Positions 35,022 through 46,293 of a stretch of DNA of 64,000 bases are shown here, piece after piece. Location of the stretch: the NCBI GenBank assembly GCA_903813345.2, contig CAIIXF020000007.1, positions 8,871,730 to 8,935,729 on the forward strand. The letters are read 5' to 3'. Each line of letters opens with the position of its first letter. The first letter of the stretch is position 1. Origin of the DNA: Owenia fusiformis (taxonomy: Eukaryota; Annelida; Polychaeta; Sabellida; Oweniidae). The translations under genes were made by a program, and so were the position numbers. The notes under the pieces are model-generated. The model saw only the letters and a program-made list of their open reading frames with translations, made no database searches and had not been told where the DNA came from.

Positions 35022-35811
35022 GATCTACTGTTATCAAGACACAAGGACAACGTTTTAAATACAGCTTTACAATAATATACAATGTAGTTATACACATCGA
35101 TACTTTTATTAATATTTAACTTTGTTATTAATTCAATGACAACTTCAAAACCAGCATAAAAAGTTTATTGAAAAACTCAAATCTACAGGGAGTTTCATAA
35201 ACGATTGTCTCCCACCAACCGCCAAAGCGAGAGATTATGAGGACGTTGCACCAATGCTGATATCCTTGTACAATATGAGAAAACCGTTTTTCCCGTATCC
35301 CATCGTAAATAAATAACATAAACATGATAAATGAGGGCGGCTCGGGTGTTACAGCAAGCTTTGGTATACCCCGCTCCAAACACCTCATAAAAGCTCAACA
35401 TAAATTATATAGCTCTGTATCATAAAAGTTAGCTACTTAAAGAGAGAATCAGAGATAGCGAGCAGGCTAAACGAAAAATTGTTTCAATTTTAAATATTTT
35501 TGGCTCATGTCATTCCTTGTCATGTCTATTTTCTAAAAATCACAAAAGTGCATACTTTATTCAAGGAAAACGAAAGATTTTTACAATAATGTATTAGTTT
35601 TCTATAAGAATGGTTACCATTCTTATTATTTGGGAGAATTTAAACATTTTCATCCATTTTTGCACTTTGAATCATTAATAACTTCACCAATTTATAACAT
35701 ATTGTTAATCTTTTGGGAGATATTGTATTTGATATTGTAAGCAATAGATTGGTAGGTCAATTATGCACATTGCTTGTAATTTTGTCACCCCCTATAGATC
35801 TGATTCTGCCT
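35022..35811. other. Intergenic, nothing recognised
   Basis: AT-rich sequence between the P450-upstream foldback and the second TTAA palindrome. No gene, RNA or clear repeat structure seen. Confidence 0.5.
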
Positions 35812-36826
35812 TTAAGGCGACGCTATATTAAATAATAAGTACAAAAAATGACTGCCATATTTTTTTGATAAAGACACATGTTTTTAAAATCTGTTTACCT
35901 TGTATATGAATTGTGTATCTTGACTAATGAAACATGTCAAAGTTAACATCACACATAAACGCATTTTTCCAAACTATGAATTGGAGGTGCATGGATCCCC
36001 AAAGCTAGCATGAAGAGTGCGAAGTGAGGCTAATTTTTGAAAGTTTCAAGGAGTAGCCTTGCAACAGTCACACATTTGCAAGAGTCTAAAATTTCCACAA
36101 ATCATCTTACCTTTCCCAGGAACAACGAAGGAGCATGAAAATGTGCATTTCTTGCATTGTTAGAGTATAATAAACCTCAAACCATTGTAAATTCCAAATA
36201 TTTCATGTCCACATTTTGTTTGCCGGAACTACTTCTAGACTTCCTGATTAATCCTCATGCAAGTTTTGTGACTACACCAAGTGGCATGGATTATCACTTG
36301 TATGTTTTATCTATTACAGTGTAATTATCATGATAGATACATGATAGAGGCTTTATGAATGATAAACAATGGAAACATGAATGAAGATAACTCTGGACTA
36401 AAAAATAGTTCCAGGAAACAAAATGGTGGACATGAAATATTTAGAATTCACAATGGTTTGAGCTTTATTATACTCTAACAATGCAAGAAGTACACATTTT
36501 CGTGCTCCTTCGTTGTTCCTTGGTAAGGTAAGATGATTTGTGGAAATTTTAGACTCTTGCAAATGTGTGACTGTTGCAAGGCTACTCCTTGAAACTTTCA
36601 AAAATTAGCCTCACTTCGCACTCTTCATGCTAGCTTTGGGGATCCATGCACCTCCAATTCATAGTTTGGAAAAATGCGTTTATGTGTGATGTTAACTTTG
36701 ACATGTTTCATTAGTCAAGATACACAATTCATATACAAGGTAAACAGATTTTAAAAACATGTGTCTTTATCAAAAAAATATGGCAGTCATTTTTTGTACT
36801 TTTTATTTAATATAGCGTCGCCTTAA
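35812..36826. mobile_element. Palindromic TTAA-flanked element, copy 2 (inverted relative to copy 1)
   Basis: The same termini and arms as 28220-29234, but the asymmetric centre is reversed. Here CAATGGAAACATGAATGAAG and CTGGACTAAAAAATAGTTCC follow the ACTTCCTGATTAATCC segment, the mirror of copy 1. Differences are few and mostly single bases. TTAA at both ends. Confidence 0.9.
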
Positions 36827-38133
36827 GTCTTGTTAAAACGTGATTACCGTCATGAACATGAGAAAACGTTTATTTACAAAAAGGAGGATATTAACCTACA
36901 GAGAATCACCACATAGAAAATGCATTAACAAGTTTTCTATAAATTATCTCCCAAAACCATAACCCCTATTGTCTATCTGTTCCGAGCTGTTCAATGCTGC
37001 CCTGGGTCTCGCCTTGAATTTTGACACTGTTGTGTAATGTATAGAAAATAAACTACTACTCACGGCAGAGTAAAGAAGACACAGGGTGAACGATATCGCA
37101 CCATTGAATGAAATACCAAGAATGATAAACAAACCTAAGTTTGGCAATGATGATGAACGGATTCATGCAATCATTTTCAGTTTTCAGTCGAAAGTTTACA
37201 TGGAATACGTATAGACATTTTAAAGACACATTCTTAGGACAGAAAAGACAAAACGGCCAAATAAGAATTTACCCAGCATGTCCAAAAACCAATCAGTTCT
37301 AAACATTCATGCCAAACATCCGTTCAATCCTTACGAGACTTTACAGACAAAACCCTAGGACGTTAAATCCAAAACGGCTGCCATAAAATTTACCAAGAAT
37401 GCCCAAAATCAATTCAGTTTTACAGTGCTCACCATAAATAAATGATACCTGGATTTGCTGAAGTGAGGATTTCCCATGTTGAAAAGAAGAGAATTTTCAA
37501 GAGGCTGTACATCAGTGAATGAGAGTATATACAAAATGTAAAATATACAAAACTTAAGGGATGTGTATCTAGACATTATTGGAAAGTATGAAGTCTCAAA
37601 TCACCATGGTCTGGAAATGGTGATAGAAAATCCATGTATCATTTATTTATGGTGAGCACTTTAGATTTTAATACAAAAAAACATTCCTGGAAATTTGGCT
37701 TAAATTTAAATTCCTCAAATGGTTGCCTGGAAACGAGTAAACAAGAGTCATCCGCCCGGCCAGCAAACTGATCGGAATATAGCACCCTTGGGTGAGATGA
37801 AAAGTCAAAATGCTTTTTCAAAATCATACATCAAGCAGGAATACAACTTTCTTTTCCTCTCACTCACTTATTTCAGGAAATCAACCCAAGTGTTGAAAGA
37901 ACCGTTTAGCCAATAGAAATTATTGAAATTCTAAATTGGTACGTTCCACCGAACATAGACAATACATTGAATTGTGATATCAGCGCACTATCTCAGTTGA
38001 TAACGTTGATAAATACGGGGATGGTTGTCTTGATATTAGAAATATAACTTCATCACTTTCATAAGTTATACACGACGCAATAAGTAGCTACACAATCGAA
38101 GAGCAACAGTAGGCACACGATATATAGACAGCC
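36827..38133. other. Intergenic and 5' region of the glucan-binding gene
   Basis: Contains a small foldback at 37428-37663 (GTGCTCACCATAAATAAATGATAC / GTATCATTTATTTATGGTGAGCAC). The last ~150 bp before 38134 should hold the promoter and 5' UTR of the glucan-binding gene. A TATATAG at about 38120 lies too close to the ATG to be a safe TATA box. Confidence 0.5.
37428..37663. mobile_element. ~235-bp foldback element
   Basis: AGTGCTCACCATAAATAAATGATAC at the left and GTATCATTTATTTATGGTGAGCACT at the right are reverse complements. Non-coding centre. It lies about 470 bp upstream of the glucan-binding gene start. Confidence 0.75.
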
Positions 38134-41100
38134 ATGTTGTCTTTAAAATTCATCGTGCTTTTACTTGTTTGTGCTAGATTTGGCCTGTGCAATGTATCAA
38201 TCGAGCTCCCGGAGATAACACTATTACAACCTAAAGGAATCCGTATGGCCGTCAAAGGTATGTATGGCAATAACATATATATAAGCATTGGAACGAAAGC
38301 ATTGTCACGAGGCCCGGTCTCTTGCTGGGATTCTAAATTATACCAAATTAAGGACAGGGTGCATGTTGGGAAATTTTCTGCATTCCTCAATTGAGTCACA
38401 TGTTATTTTTCAAACAAGAATAACTCCTTCCCCACATTGTCTACATCTTCCAAGTTTGCACAAAGAGTGCACTTATGTGCCTAGAAAAGCCTTGTGAGAA
38501 GGTTTGTTTTGTAAAATGTAGAAAAAATGAGAAAATTCAGTGAAAAAAAATTCTGAAAATTTTCTGATTTTTTTCACTGAATTTTCTTGTTTTTTATACA
38601 CTTTATCAAAACATTCTTCTCACAAGTCTTTTCTAGGCACATAAGTGCACTCTTTGTGCAAAACTGGAAGATGTAGACAATGTGGGGAAGGAGTGATTCT
38701 TGTTTGAAAAATAACAAGTGACGCAATTGAGGAATGCAGAAAATTTCCCATCATGCACCCTGACCTTAATAAAACAAAACATATATGCACTGCATTGGTT
38801 TTGAATCGCACATAGCTGGGCAAGATGTGTCAATTTCAGCCAGTCCGAACACAGTATCTCATATAACTGCAGTGCATTATAACCAATCACTGCAGGGCAT
38901 TATATCACCAATCACTGCATTCAATGTCACTTTTTAAGGTAAGGGTGCATGATGGGAAATTTTCTGCATCGCTCAATTGAGTCACGTGTTATTTTTAAAC
39001 AAGAATCACTTTTCCCCACATTGTCTATATCTTCCATTTTTGCACAAATAGTGCACTTATGTCCCTAGAAAAGACTTGTGAGAAGAATGTTTTGATAAAT
39101 TGTATAAAAAACAAGAAAATTCAGTGAAAAAAATCAGAAAATGTTCAGAATTTTTTTTCACTGAATTTCCTCATTTTTTATACATTTTACAAAACAAATC
39201 TTCTCACAAGTCTTCTCTAGGTACATAAGTGCACTCTTTGTGCAAACCTGGAAGATGTAAACAATGTGGGGAAGGAGTAATAATTGTTTGAAAAAAACTT
39301 GTGACTCAATTGAGGAATGAAGAAAATTTCCCAACATGCACCCTGGCCTTAAACACTTGTCAGGGTGACAACTTGACTCTCCAGATAGAAATTGATACCT
39401 TTGCCAACTTGACCCTTGCAGTTTCAGTTTCAGTGAAAATATGTTTTTTCAAAAGCAGACCACTGCATCTTTTGAGTTTTTGCATGATATTTTTCTGTAC
39501 TCCCGTACTGGAATATGAACGAATATATTGATTGAAAAATAGGTGTGAAAATCCCCATGTTAAACCTATGGGGGAAAACAAGGAAGTATGAATTTGTTCC
39601 TCCGCGAACTGCACCCTGGGAAATATTTTGACCTTGTAAGGAAAATCGTGCGTGTCTCCTCTTTTGAAGAAGGAACAACGAATACGACTATTTAAAAAAT
39701 TATTTGCCACCAAGCCTTTAAATTTCCAAACTTGCCGGTACATAATTACCTTAGTTTTGAGAAAATGTTCTAAAATGACATCTTCAGGTTTTCAGGTAGC
39801 TTCAAGGAGGATTGGCTCCCAGAGTGCAACATCGATATTTTTGTCATATATGGGCATGTCGTGATTACAAAATTCTAAATCAAACAGTCGCCATTTTGTT
39901 AGCCTCAACATGTGAATTTTGGTCTTATTTCTAAACGACATTTCGACGTTTTCATTGTTGGAAAATATCGAGTTTCGACTTCTGGGAGCCATTCCTCCTT
40001 GGGTAGCTTCGTATATCCAGAAATGTAATAGCTTCCTTTTTGGAGTCTCATGTTATTTCCAGGTATATATTATAAATTACTGTATTCTAAAAATGGTAGA
40101 GTGCATCTTTACACCGGAACACCCTGACAACTGTAAAGTCAGATACCGTTGTCACAAAATGGCGGACGTAACCGTCGCTTCAACTTGTTTCACATTTCAT
40201 TGTTGTCGTCGCTAATTCTGTGCATGTAAGCTTTGGTGAAAGTGTAATGTATGAAATCCCAATTTCGATCAAATGTGGTCGTGAATCACCACAACACACC
40301 GTCTTCCATATCATCAACGACAACGGAAATCTGAATTTGAAATAATCAACAGAGACAACGGGCCATGGTAAGATATGACAACGGACAACGGATGCATTAT
40401 ATTGGAACATAAGAAAATGACGACATGAACTATACACTTTACCGTTGTCTTTATAAATACCGTTGTCATCCCAATTTTACAGCACATTTGACCCACATTT
40501 ACCGTTGTCATTTATATAGCATCAGTTGTCCTGTGTCATATTTTGATCGGTAAAATTGAAGCCTTTATTTCGATGATAGAACATATTCAACTATACGATG
40601 AACAGAAAGACACTTTAATTGAGTGTTGTACAAAAGGAATTTAATTTAGGTGCTCTATTAAACGTGCAGTTTATAGAAATCGAATGCGAACCTATGGCCG
40701 TCATTTGTGACAACGGTATCTGACTTTACCGCTGTCCGGGTGTTCCGGTGTGATCTTTTAGTATCGCACAAAGAGTACATTAATGTACCCCGATTACTAG
40801 CATTTAATTATTTTCTTATTAGACCCAGGGCCAGGGACAACGACCCTTGTTGCATTCCACTACAGCATCAATACTCGCCTGGCAGGAGTAGATCCAGGGG
40901 ATTGGAACTACGATGTCAGGAGTAAAACAGGTATTCGCGAAAATTAATATTAATCTCATCGGGAAGTTAAAAATGAGTTTTTCCTCTATAATTATGTAGA
41001 ATCTTTCTTCCTTCTTTCTGTAGAATAACATTGTTGATTTGTAAAAAAAGATTTCAGAAGTGTTATATGATTTTCTTGCAAGTAAGGCATATTTGTACAA

Positions 41101-41608
41101 ATCAGGCTCAAAATAAAAAGCATGGGGCTCATTTTAAAAACGAGGCATATTTTTAAGAAGAGGGCTTTACAAATTGATTGAGGCATTGTTCACCCCCAAA
41201 ATAAAACCAGAAATTCGACACCATTTCGATAGCGATAATTAAATGTCAGAAATATAACATCTTAAAATTCAAACTATATATACGTGTTTACGTATTTACT
41301 ATTTTCACAACCTAAACATGTACGAAAGTTGTTTAAGCGATGCATTTGTATGGGCGATTGGTCAAACGTACAGGTTGGCGTTTCGATTTATATGCAAGCT
41401 TAAACTTCCTAATATCCTAAATATTTACCTTTGTCAAATTATATTTGCATGACGTATGCTGTAAAACATGTAATTGCAGGCGGACTTTGGGTACACGAAA
41501 ATCGACTGGTGGATGTTCAACCAGGAGATACAGTTTATTACTGGATATACGCAGTTGTTAATGGCTTGGGGTGGCAGGTCACAGACAAATCGTATACAAT
41601 TCCAAATG
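38134..41608 (+). CDS. Beta-1,3-glucan-binding protein, N-terminal exons: signal peptide plus CBM39
   Basis: Exons 38134-38257, 40823-40930 and 41480-41608 join in phase 1. They encode a secretion signal (MLSLKFIVLLLVCARFGLC, hydrophobic core ~5-15) followed by a CBM39-type glucan-recognition domain. Motifs seen: LLQPKGIRMAV, LVAFHYSIN, DPGDWNYDV, GGLWVHENRL, QPGDTVYYWIYAVVNG. These match the P-x-G...AFH..IN...G.W..D...G.W....L..GD.iyYW pattern of GNBP/beta-GRP N-terminal domains. A linker exon probably follows at 42985-43035 (phase 1, VNLHTVPTLTLTPTGYR), and a less certain one at 43121-43210. Downstream GH16 exons on the same strand suggest one secreted multidomain protein recognising fungal or algal beta-1,3-glucan. 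Intron 1 is crowded with foldback elements. Confidence 0.88.
38348..38769. mobile_element. Palindromic TTAA-flanked MITE, copy A
   Basis: TTAAGGACAGGGTGCATG at the left and CATGCACCCTGACCTTAA at the right. The arms meet near 38560 at AGTGAAAAAAAATTCTGAAAATTTTCTGATTTTTTTCACT. Lies in intron 1 of the glucan-binding gene. A second copy is at 38934-39352. Confidence 0.9.
38934..39352. mobile_element. Palindromic TTAA-flanked MITE, copy B
   Basis: TTAAGGTAAGGGTGCATGATGGG at the left and CCCAACATGCACCCTGGCCTTAA at the right. The arms contain the same GCACTTATGT...CTAGAAAAGACTTGTGAGAAG and CCCACATTGTCTA segments as copy A, ~165 bp away. Confidence 0.9.
39793..40014. mobile_element. ~220-bp foldback in intron 1
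   Basis: GTAGCTTCAAGGAGGATTGGCTCCCAGAGT at the left is mirrored by ACTTCTGGGAGCCATTCCTCCTTGGGTAGCTTC at the right; the arms continue inward through ATCGATATTTTT/GAAAATATCGA. Non-coding. Confidence 0.75.
40111..40752. mobile_element. ~0.64 kb foldback, relative of 34501-35021
   Basis: ACACCGGAACACCCTGACAACTGTAAAGTCAGATACCGTTGTCACAAAATGGCGGAC at the left and CGTCATTTGTGACAACGGTATCTGACTTTACC...GGTGTTCCGGTGT at the right. It shares ends with the element upstream of the P450. It ends about 70 bp before the acceptor of exon 2 of the glucan-binding gene. Confidence 0.88.
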
Positions 41609-42164
41609 GTAAGTTAAATGTTATATCGAGGGGGTTTGATACTACCTGTTACAAAGCAGGGGGAAATTGCTCCATCTTTACTAACCTGACAAAAAAGTTA
41701 GTAAAGATGGATTTCTTACTAACCCGATATGTTACAAAGGCATAGAAACAGGAACGGTACAATTATTAAATAAACTTGTTGACCTTGACCGTATTGTTCC
41801 TTTTTTGTTCTTTTGTCGTCCATTTCTAAATCGACTTGCATGAGAGGTCACTAGTATGGTAAAAATGATCACCCAAGCAGTAGGAGTCATTTGTAACCCA
41901 ATAATTAGTGAGTAAGTCCAATGATTGGCAAATTATTTGAAGTACAACCGCACCTTCTCTGCATGTGTATGTAAATTGTGGACATGCTCAAAATGATAAG
42001 TTCTGAGAATGCTCTATCGTGAGATATTACAGCCTTCTCTCAGTATCCTTCTAGTTGTGCATAGCAGAGATGGTCTGAGTATCAGAATGAGAATGCTCAG
42101 CTCAGAATTCAACTAAGGTTTATTTAATTAGTAACCAGAGACATTGCTGTAATATTTTTGTCTG

Positions 42165-42456
42165 ACACTGCCACATATATGTAGATGTGTCCACATTGCT
42201 ACAGAGATGTAGATGTGTCCACAACCACACTGCTACAGAGATGTAGATGTGTCCACACTGCCATATATATGTAGATGTGTCCAGACTGCTATAGAGATGT
42301 AGATGTGTCCACACTGCCATATATATGTAGATGTGTCCACATTACTCCAGAGATGTAGATGTGTCCACATTGCTACAGAGATGTAGATGTGTCCACACTG
42401 CCACATATATGTAGATGTGTCCACACTGCTCCAGAGATGTGGATGTGTCCACTGCT
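42165..42456. repeat. 28-bp minisatellite, about ten units
   Basis: GTAGATGTGTCCACA alternates with CTGCCATATATAT or TTGCTACAGAGAT variants, giving ~28-bp monomers arranged partly as 56-bp dimers (one unit lengthened to 34 bp near 42210). It lies in the intron between the CBM39 exons and the next linker exon. Minus-strand ORFs with DTSTYIWQCGHIYIS repeats are translations of this array and not genes. Confidence 0.92.
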
Positions 42457-42984
42457 ACTTTCATCTATGAAATGTGGCTCAAAACACTGATTAGTAGGCC
42501 TAAATAATGGGACTTTTGTGCTTTCTTCAACATAAATGTTGAGTCCGGACTCCGGACTTCGGACTTCAGCGATTTATTACTTAGTTTATTTATTTAAAAT
42601 AAAAATGATGAAAAATAGAAAGATATCTTTATAAAGATGTATTGCAAATAGATCAATACATTTACATCTTTACGTTATCAAAAACGTCAACAATTTTATT
42701 GATAAATTACTTCATATTATAAAACAAGATCGATTAATTTCATAACTTACTGTTAAAGCCATGCTCTTCCTTTTTGTAACTTGCAAGGTAGACGCCTTTA
42801 ATATATAAATAAGAATGGCCCATGGATTAGTTCTTTGTTTTGTATCAAAAGAAGATTATAAGTTAGAGTCTAGCACCATTGGTCAATTACTGTGTCACAA
42901 CGTAAAATCACACTTTTAAACGTAAAAATATAAACATGAATAATATAAATAATACATGTACATACAATATATTTCCCTACACAG

Positions 42985-43035
42985 TCAATCTCCACACGGT
43001 ACCGACGCTGACGCTGACTCCCACCGGCTATAGGA
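42985..43035 (+). CDS. Probable linker exon of glucan-binding gene
   Basis: 51 nt between a CACAG acceptor and a GTATGT donor. It continues the phase-1 frame from the CBM39 exon ending at 41608 and encodes VNLHTVPTLTLTPTGYR, a Thr/Pro-rich linker of the type found between glucan-binding and catalytic domains. Supported by splice sites and phase only. Confidence 0.65.
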
Positions 43036-43120
43036 GTATGTCACCAATCTTTTGTCATTTAACCTAAATGGGAGTATGTGTTTGTATTTTCTCAATGGAA
43101 ATCTTAATTTGAGAAATTAG

Positions 43121-43210
43121 ATAACTGTGAAAAAGAAGGAAAGAAGTGTAAGCGCATTTATGATATAACAACGATTTTCATTATCTTCAATCCCGAGGAA
43201 GTTCCAAAAG
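43121..43210 (+). CDS. Possible second linker exon of glucan-binding gene
   Basis: A 90-nt open segment between ATTAG and GTAAAG sites, in phase with the exon ending at 43035. It encodes NNCEKEGKKCKRIYD... and ends ...NPEEVPKG. The phase match on both sides is suggestive, but the sequence has no family motif, so it could be chance. Confidence 0.35.
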
Positions 43211-43377
43211 GTAAAGCATGTCTTTAAATCATGTAGTGAAATCGAAAATATCAGCTTGAAGCAGTGATATTAAATTAATGATGTATATTGAAATAGAAAA
43301 TATGTTTTTTGGTCTCAAGCAAATTGAGTTTTACTGAGTATTCTTTGCATCTGATTAGTACAAATCTTAATTGAATC

Positions 43378-43492
43378 ATGTATCTGAAAGTGCTATTAAT
43401 TGCATTCCTTATCGGACATGTTCATTTGGAGGAAAAAACTGAGAAGCCCATTAAATGTAAGAGAAGGCTTATTGACAAACTTGATGAACGAC
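43378..43492 (+). CDS. Putative signal-peptide exon abutting the assembly gap
   Basis: ATG-initiated open frame MYLKVLLIAFLIGHVHL... with a clear hydrophobic core, continuing into EEKTEKPIKCKRRL before the run of N begins. It could be an alternative first exon that makes a secreted GH16 protein without CBM39, or the first exon of a separate gene. It cannot be resolved because the following exon (expected to match the 46552-46670 module) must lie inside the gap. Confidence 0.4.
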
Positions 43493-43992
43493 NNNNNNNN
43501 NNNNNNNNNNNNNNNNNNNNNNNNNNNNNNNNNNNNNNNNNNNNNNNNNNNNNNNNNNNNNNNNNNNNNNNNNNNNNNNNNNNNNNNNNNNNNNNNNNNN
43601 NNNNNNNNNNNNNNNNNNNNNNNNNNNNNNNNNNNNNNNNNNNNNNNNNNNNNNNNNNNNNNNNNNNNNNNNNNNNNNNNNNNNNNNNNNNNNNNNNNNN
43701 NNNNNNNNNNNNNNNNNNNNNNNNNNNNNNNNNNNNNNNNNNNNNNNNNNNNNNNNNNNNNNNNNNNNNNNNNNNNNNNNNNNNNNNNNNNNNNNNNNNN
43801 NNNNNNNNNNNNNNNNNNNNNNNNNNNNNNNNNNNNNNNNNNNNNNNNNNNNNNNNNNNNNNNNNNNNNNNNNNNNNNNNNNNNNNNNNNNNNNNNNNNN
43901 NNNNNNNNNNNNNNNNNNNNNNNNNNNNNNNNNNNNNNNNNNNNNNNNNNNNNNNNNNNNNNNNNNNNNNNNNNNNNNNNNNNNNNNNNNNN
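43493..43992. other. Assembly gap (500 N)
   Basis: A run of exactly 500 ambiguous bases, the usual placeholder for a gap of unknown length. It probably hides the first exon of the first GH16 domain, equivalent to 46552-46670. ORFs reported across it are meaningless. Confidence 0.98.
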
Positions 43993-44015
43993 ATGATCCC
44001 ATATTTATTTTTCAG

Positions 44016-46293
44016 AACTGGGAATTCCAAGTTTATACTCCTGAGGAACGCAATGTATACGTGAAAGACAACACTCTCTTCATACGTCCTGTAAGTTAAA
44101 AGAGGAGTACACGCAATTTGTCACTAGATTTGTTGGAAATGATAGCCCCAGTCGGTATTTCGTAGTAACTTTTAGAAGTGGGTTATGTTGCCATTTAAGA
44201 CCATGCATCTTCTATTTTTTTCAAAAGGTGCCTTCTTTGGAACACAACACGGTGAAATTTCAATTTGTAAATCTTGTTTTCAAAATTCTCCTAATCATAA
44301 AAAAAAAGTTGTATGGCAATATGAATATTTTGTTTGCATATGTCCTTCGAGAGCTTAAGCTAATTTTTTGGTTGTAGACACTCACCGCAGATAGATTTGA
44401 CGAGAATTTTGTAAGATATGGGACAATGGATGTGAACAGTAAGTGAGCAACTTGTACGACATAAATACAAGCGAAGGCAGGGTAGATGGAAATGTAAATC
44501 TTATATGATATGTGACCCGCAAGGTTCACTTTATGTGTAACGGATGCATGTTTGGTAAAACACAGTGCTGCGTCAAAATCAAGGTATCCTTAATGGTCGT
44601 TGTCAAGTCGTAAATTCTAAATACAATTGAATGTAAACTTTTGCAGAATTGTGGGGACAATGTACCGATGACCAGTGGTGGGGATGTTTACGATCGGCCA
44701 ATGGAGGAGTAGTAAATCCGATAATGTCCGGAAAGATACGAACAAAAATGTCCTTTAAATACGGACGTGTCGAGGTAATCTAAATAGTTGTAGATTTAGA
44801 ATTCTATACTTCTGTCTGGCCTACGTCTGTTTTCTTCAAAGATGAGGACGGAAGACAAATATTCACGGTTTGTTTTTATCACCAAGTGTGGATGACAAAT
44901 GTGGAATCGTTTACATTCAGGTTGTTGCGAAGATGCCAAGGGGAGACTGGATATGGCCAGCTATATGGCTCATGCCCCAGCATAGCGAATATGGAGGTTG
45001 GCCAAGGTCAGGCGAGATTGATGTGTGCGAGAGTAGAGGTAAAGATGTATTGTCTTCTTGCAATTAATGCAAGACTAGACGTGCAGGTCTTTTTTATTTC
45101 TGTTACTGTGTGAGAGTCGGTGTAACTGTCTGTTGTCAATTTTTTGTTGATGTGTTAGAGTGTTTTTTGTTCATTTGCCAAGTGCTTTGATTTATGCGAG
45201 ATGAGACGGCAGATCTTTTTCCTGTTGATGTGGGACAGTAATTGTATTTAGATCTTATGTAAACTGTATTAATGGGGGTTGAGAAGTGAATATCCTCTAA
45301 GTCTGGTGGGTTGTCTATGTATAGAGCATTTACATTTTCCTACATGCTACCTTGTAATTCCTTGTAGGTAACGAAGATTATGGAAATATCGGTGTTCAGG
45401 AGGCTGGCGTGGCACTTCACTGGGGAACACCAGGGAATGACAGATACCTTATGACAAACGGCCAGAAGTAATTATAAATACGCTTTGATATAGAACCGTT
45501 TCTGATCCAATATGTATTTGCATACATCAAACTAAACCCACGACAATGTTCCAATATCAAATCCATGTAGCAGAGTCTTTATTGAACAATTGTGTCTGCA
45601 CTTTGATAACAGCAAGCTATGTTAAATGTTCGTTTGGTCCAAGGGCATCAGTTCAGTATCTAATTAAATGATACTCAGATTTGATCGTTTGAATTGATTT
45701 TCAGGCGTTTGTCGGGGAAAAACTTTGGTGAAAAGTTTGTGAAATACACATTAGACTGGGACGAATCCGGCATCAAGGTTTACTACGATGATGAACTCAT
45801 TATGAATGCACCAACACCAAGTGAGGGTTATTACAGATATGGAAATCTCCCTGAGAATCCTTGGCAAAATGGAGGAAAAGCTGCGCCATTTGACAAAGAG
45901 GTACCCCATCCATAGATGGACTACATGTTTCCAAAAGTTTAAATTTGCACTTTGAAAGAGAGCTTCATATACCCATTTGTACTGACCCTCGAGCATATAG
46001 GGCCATACAATATTCGGTGTACGTCAATTTTCCACTTCCAATGATTTCTTCAAATAAGTATACCTTTAATCAATTTCAGTTTTACTTGATCCTGAATGTG
46101 GCTGTCGGAGGCACCAACGGTTACTTCCCCGACAGTGTTCTGAACAGACCCAACCCCAAACCATGGAGTAACACATCTCCACGCGCATCGGCTGAGTTCT
46201 GGGATCGCAAGAACGACTGGTATTCAACATGGAATGGCGAGAACACGGCAATGCAAATAAAATCTGTGAAAATATGGAAAGAGGTATCTGGAG
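44016..46293 (+). CDS. First GH16 (laminarinase-type) domain exons
   Basis: Exons 44016-44090, 44378-44438, 44647-44774, 44921-45038, 45368-45467, 45705-45900, 46080-46293, all GT/AG with compatible phases. They encode a GH16 beta-glucanase-like domain: NWEFQVYTPEERNVYV, TLTADRFDENFV, MSGKIRTKMSFKYGRVE, DWIWPAIWLMP, GEIDVCES, LHWGTPGNDRY, FYLILNVAVGGTNGYFPD. The ExDxxE catalytic motif is intact (E at 45014-45016, D at 45020-45022, E at 45029-45031), unlike insect GNBPs that have lost it, so hydrolysis of beta-1,3-glucan is likely. The frame ends at a phase-1 donor (46293) that joins 46552. If that donor is not used, the frame stops four bases later at TGG TAG. The first exon of this domain is lost in the gap. 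Confidence 0.92.

Noticed and set aside
28445-36601. Near-identical 67-aa ORFs at 28445-28648 (+) and 36398-36601 (-)
   Set aside because: Both lie in the arms of the two copies of the TTAA palindrome, so their similarity reflects the repeat and not a conserved gene.
39360-39743. 127-aa minus-strand ORF in the glucan-binding gene intron
   Set aside because: No family motif; antisense within an intron full of foldback elements.
42120-42424. Repetitive minus-strand proteins (DTSTYIWQCGHIYIS)
   Set aside because: Translations of the 28-bp minisatellite, whose period is not a multiple of three; no coding evidence.
42165-42456. Possible CRISPR-like array
   Set aside because: Units are contiguous without unique spacers and the window is clearly eukaryotic; it is a minisatellite.
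43378-44064. Long ORFs (up to 228 aa) on both strands across the N run
   Set aside because: They consist mostly of ambiguous codons through the 500-N gap; only the first ~38 codons before the gap are real sequence.
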